DNA of 7,449 nucleotides from a bacterium. GTDB lineage: Bacteria; Zixibacteria; MSB-5A5; GN15; FEB-12. The notes under the pieces were generated by a model, which had not been told where the DNA came from, made no database searches, and saw nothing but the letters and a program-made list of their open reading frames with translations. Location: the NCBI GenBank assembly GCA_030619425.1, contig JAUXBJ010000068.1:1-7449 (forward strand). Reading direction: 5' to 3'. How positions within the stretch are numbered: the stretch's first letter is position 1; the number at the start of each line of letters is the position of its first letter. The position numbers and the translations under genes were made by a program. This document shows positions 1-5,338 of the stretch, in pieces.

Positions 1-33
1 AGTATCAGTCACCTCACATTTGTCATAATCCAT
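1..33 (-). CDS. Start of a minus-strand gene of unknown function, cut by the window edge
   Basis: Only the first 11 codons are inside the window, reading MDYDKCEVTDT, with no stop before the edge. The case for a real gene is its start region. On the minus strand a near-perfect Shine-Dalgarno sequence, AAAGGAGG (48 to 41), lies 7 bases upstream of the ATG (33 to 31). A candidate promoter lies a short distance further upstream. The gene is divergent from ispD, with about 500 noncoding bases between the two starts. Eleven residues are too few to name a family, and I do not recognise the product. Sure that this is a translation start: fairly. Sure of function: not at all. Confidence 0.6.
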   Translation of the reverse strand, partial: MDYDKCEVTDT

Positions 34-59
34 CCGACCACCTCCTTTCCTGTGTACTC

Positions 60-90
60 TTTATATCGAATCAGCAGGCCGATAGTTCAA
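60..90 (-). promoter_or_regulatory. Candidate promoter for the minus-strand gene at the left edge
   Basis: On the minus strand a TTGAAC box (90 to 85) is followed after 19 bases by TATAAA (65 to 60). GATATA at 17-base spacing is an alternative -10. Transcription would begin near position 53, leaving a leader of about 20 bases that contains the Shine-Dalgarno sequence. The 19-base spacing is longer than the sigma-70 optimum, so this is a candidate only. Just upstream lie the dyad GTGAT-AA-ATCAC (103-114) and overlapping palindromes CTTGG-C-CCAAG (117-127) and GGCCC-AA-GGGCC (120-131), which could be regulator sites. Confidence 0.35.
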
Positions 91-180
91 CAAAAAAAGT
101 GGGTGATAAATCACTTCTTGGCCCAAGGGCCGGGGAGTCGGTTTGCGCGGCGTCAAGGGACTGTCGAAAAGCTCCGAGAG

Positions 181-229
181 CCGTCATTGCGAGGAGTCCC
201 GCGCTACGCGGGACGACGCGGCAATCTCA
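181..229 (+). repeat. REP-like palindromic repeat, family A copy 1 (CGTCATTGCGAG...CGCGGCAATCTCA)
   Basis: The left terminus CGTCATTGCGAG (182-193) and right terminus CGCGGCAATCTCA (217-229) are identical to those of the copy at 6801-6853. Between them is a perfect 8-bp hairpin: GTCCCGCG (196-203), loop CTA, CGCGGGAC (207-214). A second copy lies in inverted orientation at 252-292, so the pair can fold into one long cruciform or hairpin. Repeats with CATTGCGAG and GGCAATCTC ends are, from memory, widespread in intergenic DNA of many bacteria. No transposase or RAYT-type gene is in the window, so mobility is unknown. Confidence 0.85.
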
Positions 230-251
230 ATTCGCTGCGCGACATACAGTA

Positions 252-292
252 TGAGATTGGCCCGCCGGCGGCGGGCTCGCTCGCAATGACGG
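252..292 (-). repeat. REP-like palindromic repeat, family A copy 2, inverted
   Basis: Read on the minus strand this starts CCGTCATTGCGAG (292 to 280), exactly matching 181-193, and ends CAATCTCA (259 to 252), matching 222-229. It is shorter than copy 1. Its centre forms its own hairpin of different sequence: GCCCGCC (260-266), loop GGC, GGCGGGC (270-276). Copies 1 and 2 are separated by 22 bases (230-251). A transcript across both could pair end to end, with small hairpins projecting from each arm. Confidence 0.85.
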
Positions 293-356
293 TTCTTGGG
301 TTTCTTGTGCGTGGTGTACGTCCTCGTGCGCCACGCGGGGTGCATCTGATTTCTCA

Positions 357-389
357 TACCCACCCGACGCTGACGCTCTGGGTGGGGTA
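357..389 (+). repeat. Hairpin repeat, family B copy 1 (CACCC...GGGTG)
   Basis: TACCCACCC (357-365) pairs with GGGTGGGGTA (380-389), giving a 9-bp stem with one bulged G. The loop holds a tandem GACGCT-GACGCT (366-377). Aligned without gaps to the hairpin at 6868-6891, the 24-base core CACCC...GGGTG matches at 17 positions, including the CGCTC just before the right arm, so the two copies share orientation. The right-hand copy has the form very common in bacterial intergenic regions. This copy is a diverged variant, and its assignment to the same family is likely but not certain. Confidence 0.6.
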
Positions 390-415
390 CCGATAGGCGC
401 CACGTGGATACAGGG

Positions 416-433
416 GCAGACGAGGACGTCTGC
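416..433 (+). repeat. Hairpin repeat, family C copy 1 (GCAGACG / CGTCTGC)
   Basis: GCAGACG (416-422) and CGTCTGC (427-433) form a perfect 7-bp stem with loop AGGA. Related hairpins with loop TGGA lie at 6759-6780 and 6908-6929. The purine-rich loop shows that all three copies have the same orientation. The left arm overlaps ACGAGGACGT (420-429), the inverted partner of ACGTCCTCGT (318-327), so a longer-range fold with the upstream repeats is possible. No protein-coding signal accompanies it. Confidence 0.7.
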
Positions 434-492
434 CGCCCACAAAGTGACGATTGCGGCGTTTCCAGCAACCTCCTGGTCTGCGCAAGGTTTTC

Positions 493-510
493 AGCAGTTG
501 CCTAACTGCT
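493..510. promoter_or_regulatory. Perfect 7-bp dyad overlapping the ispD -35 box, candidate operator
   Basis: AGCAGTT (493-499), spacer GCCT (500-503) and AACTGCT (504-510) form an exact inverted repeat of 7-bp arms. The centre coincides with the proposed -35 hexamer TTGCCT (498-503), a position where a bound repressor would block RNA polymerase. No run of T follows on the plus strand, so a terminator is unlikely. It could instead be another small palindrome of the kind scattered through this intergenic region. No regulator gene is visible to pair with it. Confidence 0.4.
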
Positions 511-527
511 CTCAATCAACTTATATT
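498..527 (+). promoter_or_regulatory. Candidate promoter for the ispD cluster, giving a leaderless or nearly leaderless mRNA
   Basis: TTGCCT (498-503) is followed by TTATAT (521-526) at 17-base spacing or TATATT (522-527) at 18. The latter matches TATAAT at five of six positions. A start about 7 bases beyond the -10 box falls at roughly 533-536, and the ispD ATG is at 536. The transcript would have essentially no 5' leader, which agrees with the lack of any Shine-Dalgarno sequence in 510-535. This is inferred from hexamer match and spacing only. Confidence 0.45.
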
Positions 528-535
528 ACGCCCTC

Positions 536-1240
536 ATGAAGACCTACGCCGTTATAGTCGCTGCCGGGAAGTCCAGCCGGTTAGAGGGAATGGTTCCCAA
601 GCAGTTTCGCGAGATTGCCGGACGATCGATGTTGGCATGGACCATCGGACGTTTCGAAGCGGCCAAAACGATCGATCAGATTGTTGTGGTCGTGGCCGAG
701 GAGAATCTGCTGTATACCAGCGAGCATGTTGTTGATCCATACCGGTTCGATAAGGTTACAAAAATCGTCATAGGCGGCGACAGCCGGTTTGAATCGGTCC
801 ATTTGGGAATTAAGTCGCTGCCGTTGTCCACGCGGTTTGTGGCCATTCATGATGGCGCCCGACCGCTGGTGACGCCGGATGATATCGATCGCGTCGTCTC
901 GACGGCTCAGCAGGAGCGAGCAGCAATCCTGGCCGCGCCGATAAGCGACACCGTAAAACGTGCTCAGGATGGATTCATTTTAGCCACGCTCGACCGCACG
1001 TTGCTGTATGGAGCACAGACCCCACAAGTATTTCAATACGATCTGATCAAAGCTGCGTATGAGAGAGCAGCAACTGAGAATAACCCCGATTGGTACACCG
1101 ACGATGCGTCGCTGATCGAGGCCGCAGGGTTCAAAGTGAAAGTGGTGGAACCGACCGGACCTAACCTGAAGGTTACTACGCAGACGGACCTCGATATCGT
1201 ACGATCGTTACTTATGAAGGAGGCAAATGGTGGCGATTAG
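536..1240 (+). CDS. ispD: 2-C-methyl-D-erythritol 4-phosphate cytidylyltransferase (IspD)
   Basis: IspD transfers CMP from CTP onto MEP to form CDP-ME, the third step of the cytoplasmic MEP pathway to IPP and DMAPP. The 234-residue product has the usual family length and all expected nucleotidyltransferase signatures. The N-terminal loop [16 protein letters not shown] spans about residues 9-24; R15 and K22 have the seven-residue spacing of the catalytic Arg and Lys of E. coli IspD. GGDSRFES follows near 80-87, the ribose and metal-side HDGARP at 105-110, QTPQVF at 161-166, YTDDASLIE near 187-195, and NLKVT near 210-214. The ATG at 536 puts the first strand (YAVIVAAG) directly at the N-terminus as in homologues, so no longer start is needed. 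No Shine-Dalgarno is visible upstream. The 3' end overlaps ispF. Confidence 0.97.
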   Translation: MKTYAVIVAAGKSSRLEGMVPKQFREIAGRSMLAWTIGRFEAAKTIDQIVVVVAEENLLYTSEHVVDPYRFDKVTKIVIGGDSRFESVHLGIKSLPLSTRFVAIHDGARPLVTPDDIDRVVSTAQQERAAILAAPISDTVKRAQDGFILATLDRTLLYGAQTPQVFQYDLIKAAYERAATENNPDWYTDDASLIEAAGFKVKVVEPTGPNLKVTTQTDLDIVRSLLMKEANGGD

Positions 1241-1715
1241 AGTTGGTCATGGTTTCGACGTTCACCGTCTGGTGGCTGGGCGGCCTCTTATCATCGGTGG
1301 GGTTGAGATTCCGTTTGAGAAGGGACTGGAAGGACACAGTGATGCGGATGTTCTTGTGCACGCTATTATGGATGCGCTGTTAGGCGCGGCGGGCCTGGGC
1401 GACATCGGCCGACACTTCCCGCCGTCCGACGACAAGTACAAAGACGCCGATTCGCTCAAGCTTCTGCAAGAGGTGTGGCGTATGGTTCAGGCTGCGGGGT
1501 ACCGGGTGATCGTCAACATCGACGCCACTATCGTGGCGCAACGACCGCGGTTTTCAGAGCATATTCCTGCCATGTGCGAGCGTATAGCGGCGGGGCTGGG
1601 GAGCGATACATCGAGAATCAACATCAAAGCAACGACCACCGAACACCTTGGATTCGTAGGCCGAGAGGAAGGCATCGCCGCCGAGGCAGTTTGTCTGATT
1701 GCATCCGATGAGTGA
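1227..1715 (+). CDS. ispF: 2-C-methyl-D-erythritol 2,4-cyclodiphosphate synthase (IspF)
   Basis: IspF cyclises CDP-ME 2-phosphate to MEcPP with loss of CMP, two steps after IspD; the intermediate kinase IspE is not in this window. The 162-residue product has family-typical length. The metal site is visible as GFDVH (D11, H13) and H45 within [11 protein letters not shown] (36-46). [10 protein letters not shown] (59-68) and [18 protein letters not shown] (134-151) are the other conserved blocks. The gene starts inside ispD. Shine-Dalgarno AAGGAGG (1217-1223) is only 3 bases from the ATG at 1227 but 6 bases from the GTG at 1230, so GTG may be the true start. The overlap is 14 or 11 bases, implying coupled translation. 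Separate ispD and ispF genes here contrast with the fused IspDF of some proteobacteria. Confidence 0.97.
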   Translation: MVAIRVGHGFDVHRLVAGRPLIIGGVEIPFEKGLEGHSDADVLVHAIMDALLGAAGLGDIGRHFPPSDDKYKDADSLKLLQEVWRMVQAAGYRVIVNIDATIVAQRPRFSEHIPAMCERIAAGLGSDTSRINIKATTTEHLGFVGREEGIAAEAVCLIASDE

Positions 1716-2337
1716 ACACCCGGAACAGATCAATCAACTGCTTGACTACATTTTCGCGTACGGGTCAGTCTGGGTCTACCTGGCAATCTTCACTGCCTGT
1801 TTCGTGGAAAATGTCTTTCCGCCCTTTCCGGGCGATTCTTTTATTGTCGCAGCCGGTGGGTTGGTTGCGCTTGGCCGGCTGGATTTCACTCTTACGCTGC
1901 TGCTCATCATCACCGGCGGCATGGCGTCCGTGATGTTCATATACTACCTGGGTCGTCGTTTCGGTCGCTCATACTTCATTCGGAAGGATTTCAGGTACTT
2001 CTCCGCATCCGACATCGAGCAAATGGAGGAGCGCTTCCGAAAATGGGGGGCAGTGGTTCTGGTTGCGTCACGTTTCATCGTGGGGATGCGGGTCGTGCTG
2101 GCGGTTGTCGCCGGGATCGGCCGGTATCCTGTCGGGCGTATGATTCTGTTCTCAACACTTTCTTATCTGCTATTCGCCGGTTTGCTGTTTCTGGCGGCGC
2201 ATAAACTTGTTGAGAATCTATCCGCGGTCGAGTATTATTTTACAGCGTATAATCATGTCGCCTGGCCGCTACTGATCGGCCTGGTGGCATTGTTAATTGT
2301 CCATAAGGTGCGAGCGCGACGTAAGGATAACGGGTGA
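1708..2337 (+). CDS. DedA-family membrane protein, probable undecaprenyl-phosphate flippase
   Basis: A 209-residue polytopic inner-membrane protein. Hydrophobic segments lie near residues 12-34, 43-56, 60-82, 115-137, 146-166 and 184-198. DedA signatures include the re-entrant-loop motif [10 protein letters not shown] (34-43), YYLGRRFGR (79-87) and the arginine motif SRFIVGMR (121-128) followed by AGIGRYP. Homologues usually have RFIPGxR, and the Pro is Val here. DedA-family members such as UptA were recently shown to return undecaprenyl phosphate across the membrane, while others influence envelope stress and drug resistance. The location between isoprenoid genes and ddl supports the carrier-lipid role by inference. 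The ATG at 1708 overlaps the ispF stop by 8 bases and lacks a good Shine-Dalgarno, so re-initiation is likely. A TTG at 1699 is a less likely start. Confidence 0.9.
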   Translation: MSEHPEQINQLLDYIFAYGSVWVYLAIFTACFVENVFPPFPGDSFIVAAGGLVALGRLDFTLTLLLIITGGMASVMFIYYLGRRFGRSYFIRKDFRYFSASDIEQMEERFRKWGAVVLVASRFIVGMRVVLAVVAGIGRYPVGRMILFSTLSYLLFAGLLFLAAHKLVENLSAVEYYFTAYNHVAWPLLIGLVALLIVHKVRARRKDNG

Positions 2338-3359
2338 TGAAAGTACTTGTGTTGGCCGGGGGCGATTCCAGTGAACGGGAAGTGTCCCTTACTTCCGGGA
2401 AGGCCGTGCTTGAAACTCTTGTGCAGCTTGGTCACACCGTTCACGCCGTAGACCCGGCGACGGGGGTGTCGTTGTTGACGGCCGAGGGGAAATTCATTGG
2501 GTCCGGTGATTACATCGACAAGAAACTCCCGACGACTCAGTCCGGGTTGCGGTTGGCGGCAGAACTTGAAAGTGCCGAGTTGAAGGACATCGACGTGGTG
2601 TTTATTGCCCTCCACGGTGGCAGTGGTGAGAACGGTTCATGTCAGAGTCTTCTGGAACTGGCCGGGGTCAGGTACACCGGCTCGGCCATGGCCGCCTGCG
2701 CTGTGTCTATGGACAAAGCCATCACCAAACGACTCTGCCGGTCTGAGGGTATCCTGACGCCGCAATGGGAGATGTACCGCCTGGCCGATGGTGTGATCCC
2801 GGACAATCTAGCTGAGATTATTGCTCAGAGGTTCACCCTCCCGGTGGTTGTCAAACCCAACGACAGCGGTTCGACAGTCGGTCTGACCAAGGTTGAACGC
2901 AACGAGGAGATCAACGGTGCGCTGCAGTCTGCTCTGATAGAATCCACCAATATTCTGGTCGAGCAGTACATTCCGGGACGTGAACTCACCGTGGCGGTGC
3001 TCGACGGTCGGTCTTTCCCCATAATCGAGATTGTTCCGGAAAGCGGCTTGTACGACTACGAAGCCAAGTACACCAACGGCAAGTCGGAATACATCTGTCC
3101 GGCCGTCATTCCCGCTTCCGTAGCTGACGCTGTGCGTCGTGCAGCCGTGAAGCTGTTTGAAGTAATCGGTTGCGCCGGATTGGCCCGTGTTGATTTCATC
3201 CTGGACGAAGACGGTCGCTTCTACTGTCTGGAACTCAATAGCGTGCCTGGCATGACTGATCTGTCGCTGGCGCCAATCGCGGCAAAGGCGGACGGAATTG
3301 ACTTTCCACAATTGATGCAGATGCTCCTGGAGTCGGCTCTGGACCGCCCGGCGAAATAA
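2337..3359 (+). CDS. ddl: D-alanine--D-alanine ligase
   Basis: Ddl joins two D-alanines using ATP, making the dipeptide that MurF adds to the peptidoglycan precursor; it is cytoplasmic and of the ATP-grasp fold. The 340-residue product shows AGGDSSEREVSL (7-18, with the substrate-binding Glu13), HGGSGENG (93-100), the ATP-binding VVKPNDSGSTVGL (171-183), VEQYIPGRELTV (208-219), YDYEAKY (239-245) and the Mg site D286, E299, N301 in LELNSVPGMTDLSLAP. YDYEAKY is typical of D-Ala-D-Ala rather than vancomycin-resistance D-lactate ligases. HGGSGENGSCQS deviates from the usual HGxxGEDGxxQG. The ATG at 2337 shares one base with the dedA stop (TGATG); a GTG at 2334 would add one residue. AAGGA (2323-2327) is a modest Shine-Dalgarno. 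Confidence 0.96.
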   Translation: MKVLVLAGGDSSEREVSLTSGKAVLETLVQLGHTVHAVDPATGVSLLTAEGKFIGSGDYIDKKLPTTQSGLRLAAELESAELKDIDVVFIALHGGSGENGSCQSLLELAGVRYTGSAMAACAVSMDKAITKRLCRSEGILTPQWEMYRLADGVIPDNLAEIIAQRFTLPVVVKPNDSGSTVGLTKVERNEEINGALQSALIESTNILVEQYIPGRELTVAVLDGRSFPIIEIVPESGLYDYEAKYTNGKSEYICPAVIPASVADAVRRAAVKLFEVIGCAGLARVDFILDEDGRFYCLELNSVPGMTDLSLAPIAAKADGIDFPQLMQMLLESALDRPAK

Positions 3360-3360
3360 C

Positions 3361-4098
3361 ATGGACAAGCTTACCCCCAAAGCCGTCATCTTCGACATGG
3401 GTTCCACTCTGATCGACTACCCTTCCACGACTTGGGAAGAAGTGAGCGTCGACTGCATGGCCGAAGTCAGAAGGTTCCTGATTGAACGCGGCCATGAGTT
3501 ACCCGACGATGAGGGGTTCTACGCGGTTTACCAGGAACTCAGGGATGAGCATCGCAAGGTTGCGGCGGAGTCGCTGATCGAGTGGACGGTGCCGCAGGTG
3601 GTGGCCAAGATGCTCGGAAGGTTTGACATTGATGCCGACAACTTGTTTGTAGACGAACTTTTTGACGTATTTTACGGACCGGTGCGACAGTATCTCTATG
3701 CCTACGAAGATGCCGCCGACGTCCTTTCGAGAATCAACGATCGATATGGCACGGTCGGCCTGGTATCCAACACCGTATTTCCCGAACGTACTCACCTTGA
3801 CGAACTCAAGCGCTTTGGTCTTGAGCCGTTGTTGTCGTTCAAGCTGTTCAGTTCCAGTTTTGGTCTGCGTAAGCCGCACCCCGATATCTTCCTCAAGGCG
3901 GCCAACCTGGCTGGTTTCGCACCCTCGGAATGCGTCTATATCGGTGATCGCTACGTAGAGGACATCGAGGGACCCAATGGTATCGGTATGGAAGCCGTGC
4001 TCCGATGGCAGGAGGGTCGCGACTATCCCGACCCCATGGCTTCCGATACGCGAATAGTTTCGTCACTATCTGAGTTGGTAGAGCATTTCGACTTCTGA
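3361..4098 (+). CDS. HAD-superfamily hydrolase with an atypical motif I
   Basis: A 245-residue haloacid-dehalogenase-like protein, most likely a phosphatase of unknown substrate. Motif I is VIFDMGSTL (9-17) with nucleophile Asp12; the usual second Asp two residues on is Gly14. Motif II is VSN (135-137), motif III Lys171 in LRKPHPDIF, and motif IV YIGDRYVEDIEG (193-204) with Asp196 and Asp201. Residues about 20-115 form a mostly helical cap, as in subclass I enzymes. Some active HAD sugar phosphatases (the FDLGN type, such as YihX) also have Gly at this place, so loss of activity should not be assumed. The gene starts one base after the ddl stop, so it is probably co-transcribed, perhaps dephosphorylating a wall-precursor sugar. 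That substrate idea rests on position alone. C-terminal end near the next gap. Confidence 0.9.
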   Translation: MDKLTPKAVIFDMGSTLIDYPSTTWEEVSVDCMAEVRRFLIERGHELPDDEGFYAVYQELRDEHRKVAAESLIEWTVPQVVAKMLGRFDIDADNLFVDELFDVFYGPVRQYLYAYEDAADVLSRINDRYGTVGLVSNTVFPERTHLDELKRFGLEPLLSFKLFSSSFGLRKPHPDIFLKAANLAGFAPSECVYIGDRYVEDIEGPNGIGMEAVLRWQEGRDYPDPMASDTRIVSSLSELVEHFDF

Positions 4099-4106
4099 CA
4101 CCAGGA

Positions 4107-4126
4107 AGGCCGTTGACGAAAGGCCT
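4107..4126 (+). terminator. Weak hairpin after the HAD gene, possible end of the first cluster
   Basis: AGGCC (4107-4111) and GGCCT (4122-4126) can form a 5-bp stem with a 10-base loop, 9 bases after the HAD stop codon. No T run follows, so intrinsic termination would be poor. It marks a plausible 3' end only together with the new promoter 45 bases further on. Confidence 0.25.
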
Positions 4127-4170
4127 CTGTCGCTGCCTTGCAAGCGTGGGTGAACCAGCCGATTTTTCGA

Positions 4171-4199
4171 TGGACATCCGGGCGTCGCTCACGTATTAT
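4171..4199 (+). promoter_or_regulatory. Sigma-70-type promoter for the M42 peptidase-cysS cluster
   Basis: TGGACA (4171-4176) and TATTAT (4194-4199) each match consensus at five of six positions with the optimal 17-base spacing. This is the best promoter in the window by match and spacing. Transcription would begin near 4206, giving a leader of about 50 bases that ends in the ribosome binding site CGAGGA just upstream of the ATG at 4256. I see no T-box, riboswitch or leader peptide in the leader, which is too short for most of them. Confidence 0.6.
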
Positions 4200-4255
4200 T
4201 GTTAATTCTGCATCGACCGAATTAGGTGCCGCAAACAAACTGACGAGGATTCATT

Positions 4256-5332
4256 ATGGACCGCACTTTGGAACTTTTGAAGGAGCTTACTGAGGCCGAT
4301 GGTGTCTCGGGGTACGAGCACGAGATTCGCAGGATAATGACCAGAGAGTTGGAGGGGAATGTCGACGAGGTACTCCGTGATAAGATGGGGTCGGTGGTCG
4401 GCAGAAAACGAGGTACAGGCGACCGACCACGCATTATGGTGATTGGTCACATGGATGAAGTCGGCTTCATGGTCAAGGAGATCAAGGAATCCGGCTATAT
4501 CAAATTCCTCCCTCTGGGCGGCTGGTGGCCGCACGTAGCCCTGGGACAACGTATGCGGGTTCTGACCTCGAAAGGTCCTGTCCTGGGTGTAATAGGCTCC
4601 AAGCCACCGCATCTGCTGGAGGAGAAAGAGCGCACCGAAGTACAGAAGATCAGTGATATGGTTCTGGATGTGGGCGTTCAGGACGGCTTCAATGTTCGCA
4701 AGAAACTCGGCATCAGGGAAGGGGATCCGATTGTTCCTGACAGCCGGTTTGCGGTTCTCGGTAATCGCAAGCAGTATCTTAGCAAAGCGTTTGACAACCG
4801 CATGGGTTGTGCGGTGGCGCTGGACGTGGTCCGCAAGTTTCAGCGAGCCAAACATCCGAACACGATCTTTGCGGGCGGCACGGTTCAGGAGGAAGTAGGT
4901 CTGCGTGGCGCCCACACTCTGGCGCATTTGGTTGATCCTGACGTCTGTTTTTGTGTAGACGTCGGTGTGGCTCAGGATTTGCCACCTCAACCATTCTCGA
5001 AACGCGAGAAGCTGGGCGGCGGTCCCACGATCTTAGTTTATGACGCCAGAATGATTCCCAACGTGGCTTTTAGGGATTTGGTGGTCAAGACGGCAGAGGA
5101 GAAAAAGATTCCGTTCCATCTGTCGGTAATGGAGCGCGGCGCCGGTGATGGTGGGCCGGTTCATCTGTCGCGTCTGGGCGTGCCGACGATTTACCTGGGT
5201 GCGCCGGTACGGTACATTCACGCTCATAATGGAATCATGAACCGCACCGATTATGATAATACAGTTAAGCTCATAGTCGAGGTTATCAAAAAGCTCGACA
5301 AGAAAACGGTCCAGTCATTTACGGAAGGTTAG
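4256..5332 (+). CDS. M42-family metallo-aminopeptidase (FrvX/CelM type)
   Basis: A 358-residue cytoplasmic di-metal aminopeptidase of family M42. Relatives assemble into large tetrahedral (TET) particles that trim peptides from proteasome or protease digestion; a few were historically annotated as endoglucanases. The metal and catalytic residues are in place: H65 and D67 in GHMDEVG, bridging D180 in KAFDNRMG, catalytic E212 and ligand E213 in QEEVG, D235 in CVDVG, and H322 in RYIHAHNG. The inserted dimerisation/PDZ-like region spans about 75-165. The final part reads GAGDGGPVH where many members have a GTDA-like segment, and RYIHAH rather than RYIHS; these are substitutions outside the essential ligands. 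GAGG-like GAGG (4245-4248) lies at a good distance from the ATG. Substrate preference cannot be read from sequence. It has its own promoter and is followed closely by cysS. Confidence 0.93.
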   Translation: MDRTLELLKELTEADGVSGYEHEIRRIMTRELEGNVDEVLRDKMGSVVGRKRGTGDRPRIMVIGHMDEVGFMVKEIKESGYIKFLPLGGWWPHVALGQRMRVLTSKGPVLGVIGSKPPHLLEEKERTEVQKISDMVLDVGVQDGFNVRKKLGIREGDPIVPDSRFAVLGNRKQYLSKAFDNRMGCAVALDVVRKFQRAKHPNTIFAGGTVQEEVGLRGAHTLAHLVDPDVCFCVDVGVAQDLPPQPFSKREKLGGGPTILVYDARMIPNVAFRDLVVKTAEEKKIPFHLSVMERGAGDGGPVHLSRLGVPTIYLGAPVRYIHAHNGIMNRTDYDNTVKLIVEVIKKLDKKTVQSFTEG

Positions 5333-5338
5333 TCTACG

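Larger units (their letters stand above)
34..535. other. Noncoding intergenic region between divergent genes, filled with palindromes
   Basis: This stretch holds no convincing gene. Open frames across it read straight through palindromic repeats, lack ribosome binding sites and give arginine-, proline- and glycine-rich low-complexity translations. From left to right it contains the leader and promoter of the left-edge gene (34-90), small dyads (97-131), an unassigned stretch (132-180), two head-to-head repeat units (181-292), a further hairpin-rich repeat region (about 318-436), and the ispD promoter with an overlapping dyad (493-527). Two short repeats tie 300-436 together: the inverted pair ACGTCCTCGT (318-327) and ACGAGGACGT (420-429), and the direct repeat GCGCCACG (328-335 and 397-404). 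Confidence 0.75.

Noticed and set aside
52..396. Plus-strand open frame of 114 codons in the left intergenic region
   Set aside because: It runs through the palindromic repeats, has no ribosome binding site, and its translation is low-complexity and repeat-derived.
181..433. CRISPR array or tandem repeat locus
   Set aside because: The repeats are palindromes of different families with irregular spacing and one inverted copy; there are no uniform spacers or cas genes.
184..468. Minus-strand open frame of 94 codons in the same region
   Set aside because: Again encoded by the palindromes; no start signal and no protein-like composition.
1699..1707. TTG at 1699 as the dedA start
   Set aside because: ATG at 1708 gives a normal DedA N-terminus and overlaps the ispF stop in a coupling arrangement; TTG adds only three residues without a ribosome binding site.
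2808..3407. Minus-strand open frame of 199 codons opposite ddl
   Set aside because: Antisense shadow; the plus strand encodes a complete ATP-grasp ligase there.
4200..4255. T-box or riboswitch in the leader before the M42-cysS cluster
   Set aside because: The predicted leader is only about 50 bases, with no T-box sequence or anti-terminator fold.
4202..4990. Minus-strand open frame of 262 codons opposite the M42 peptidase
   Set aside because: It is the antisense of a clear M42 enzyme with all metal ligands; no Shine-Dalgarno or recognisable domain on the minus strand.
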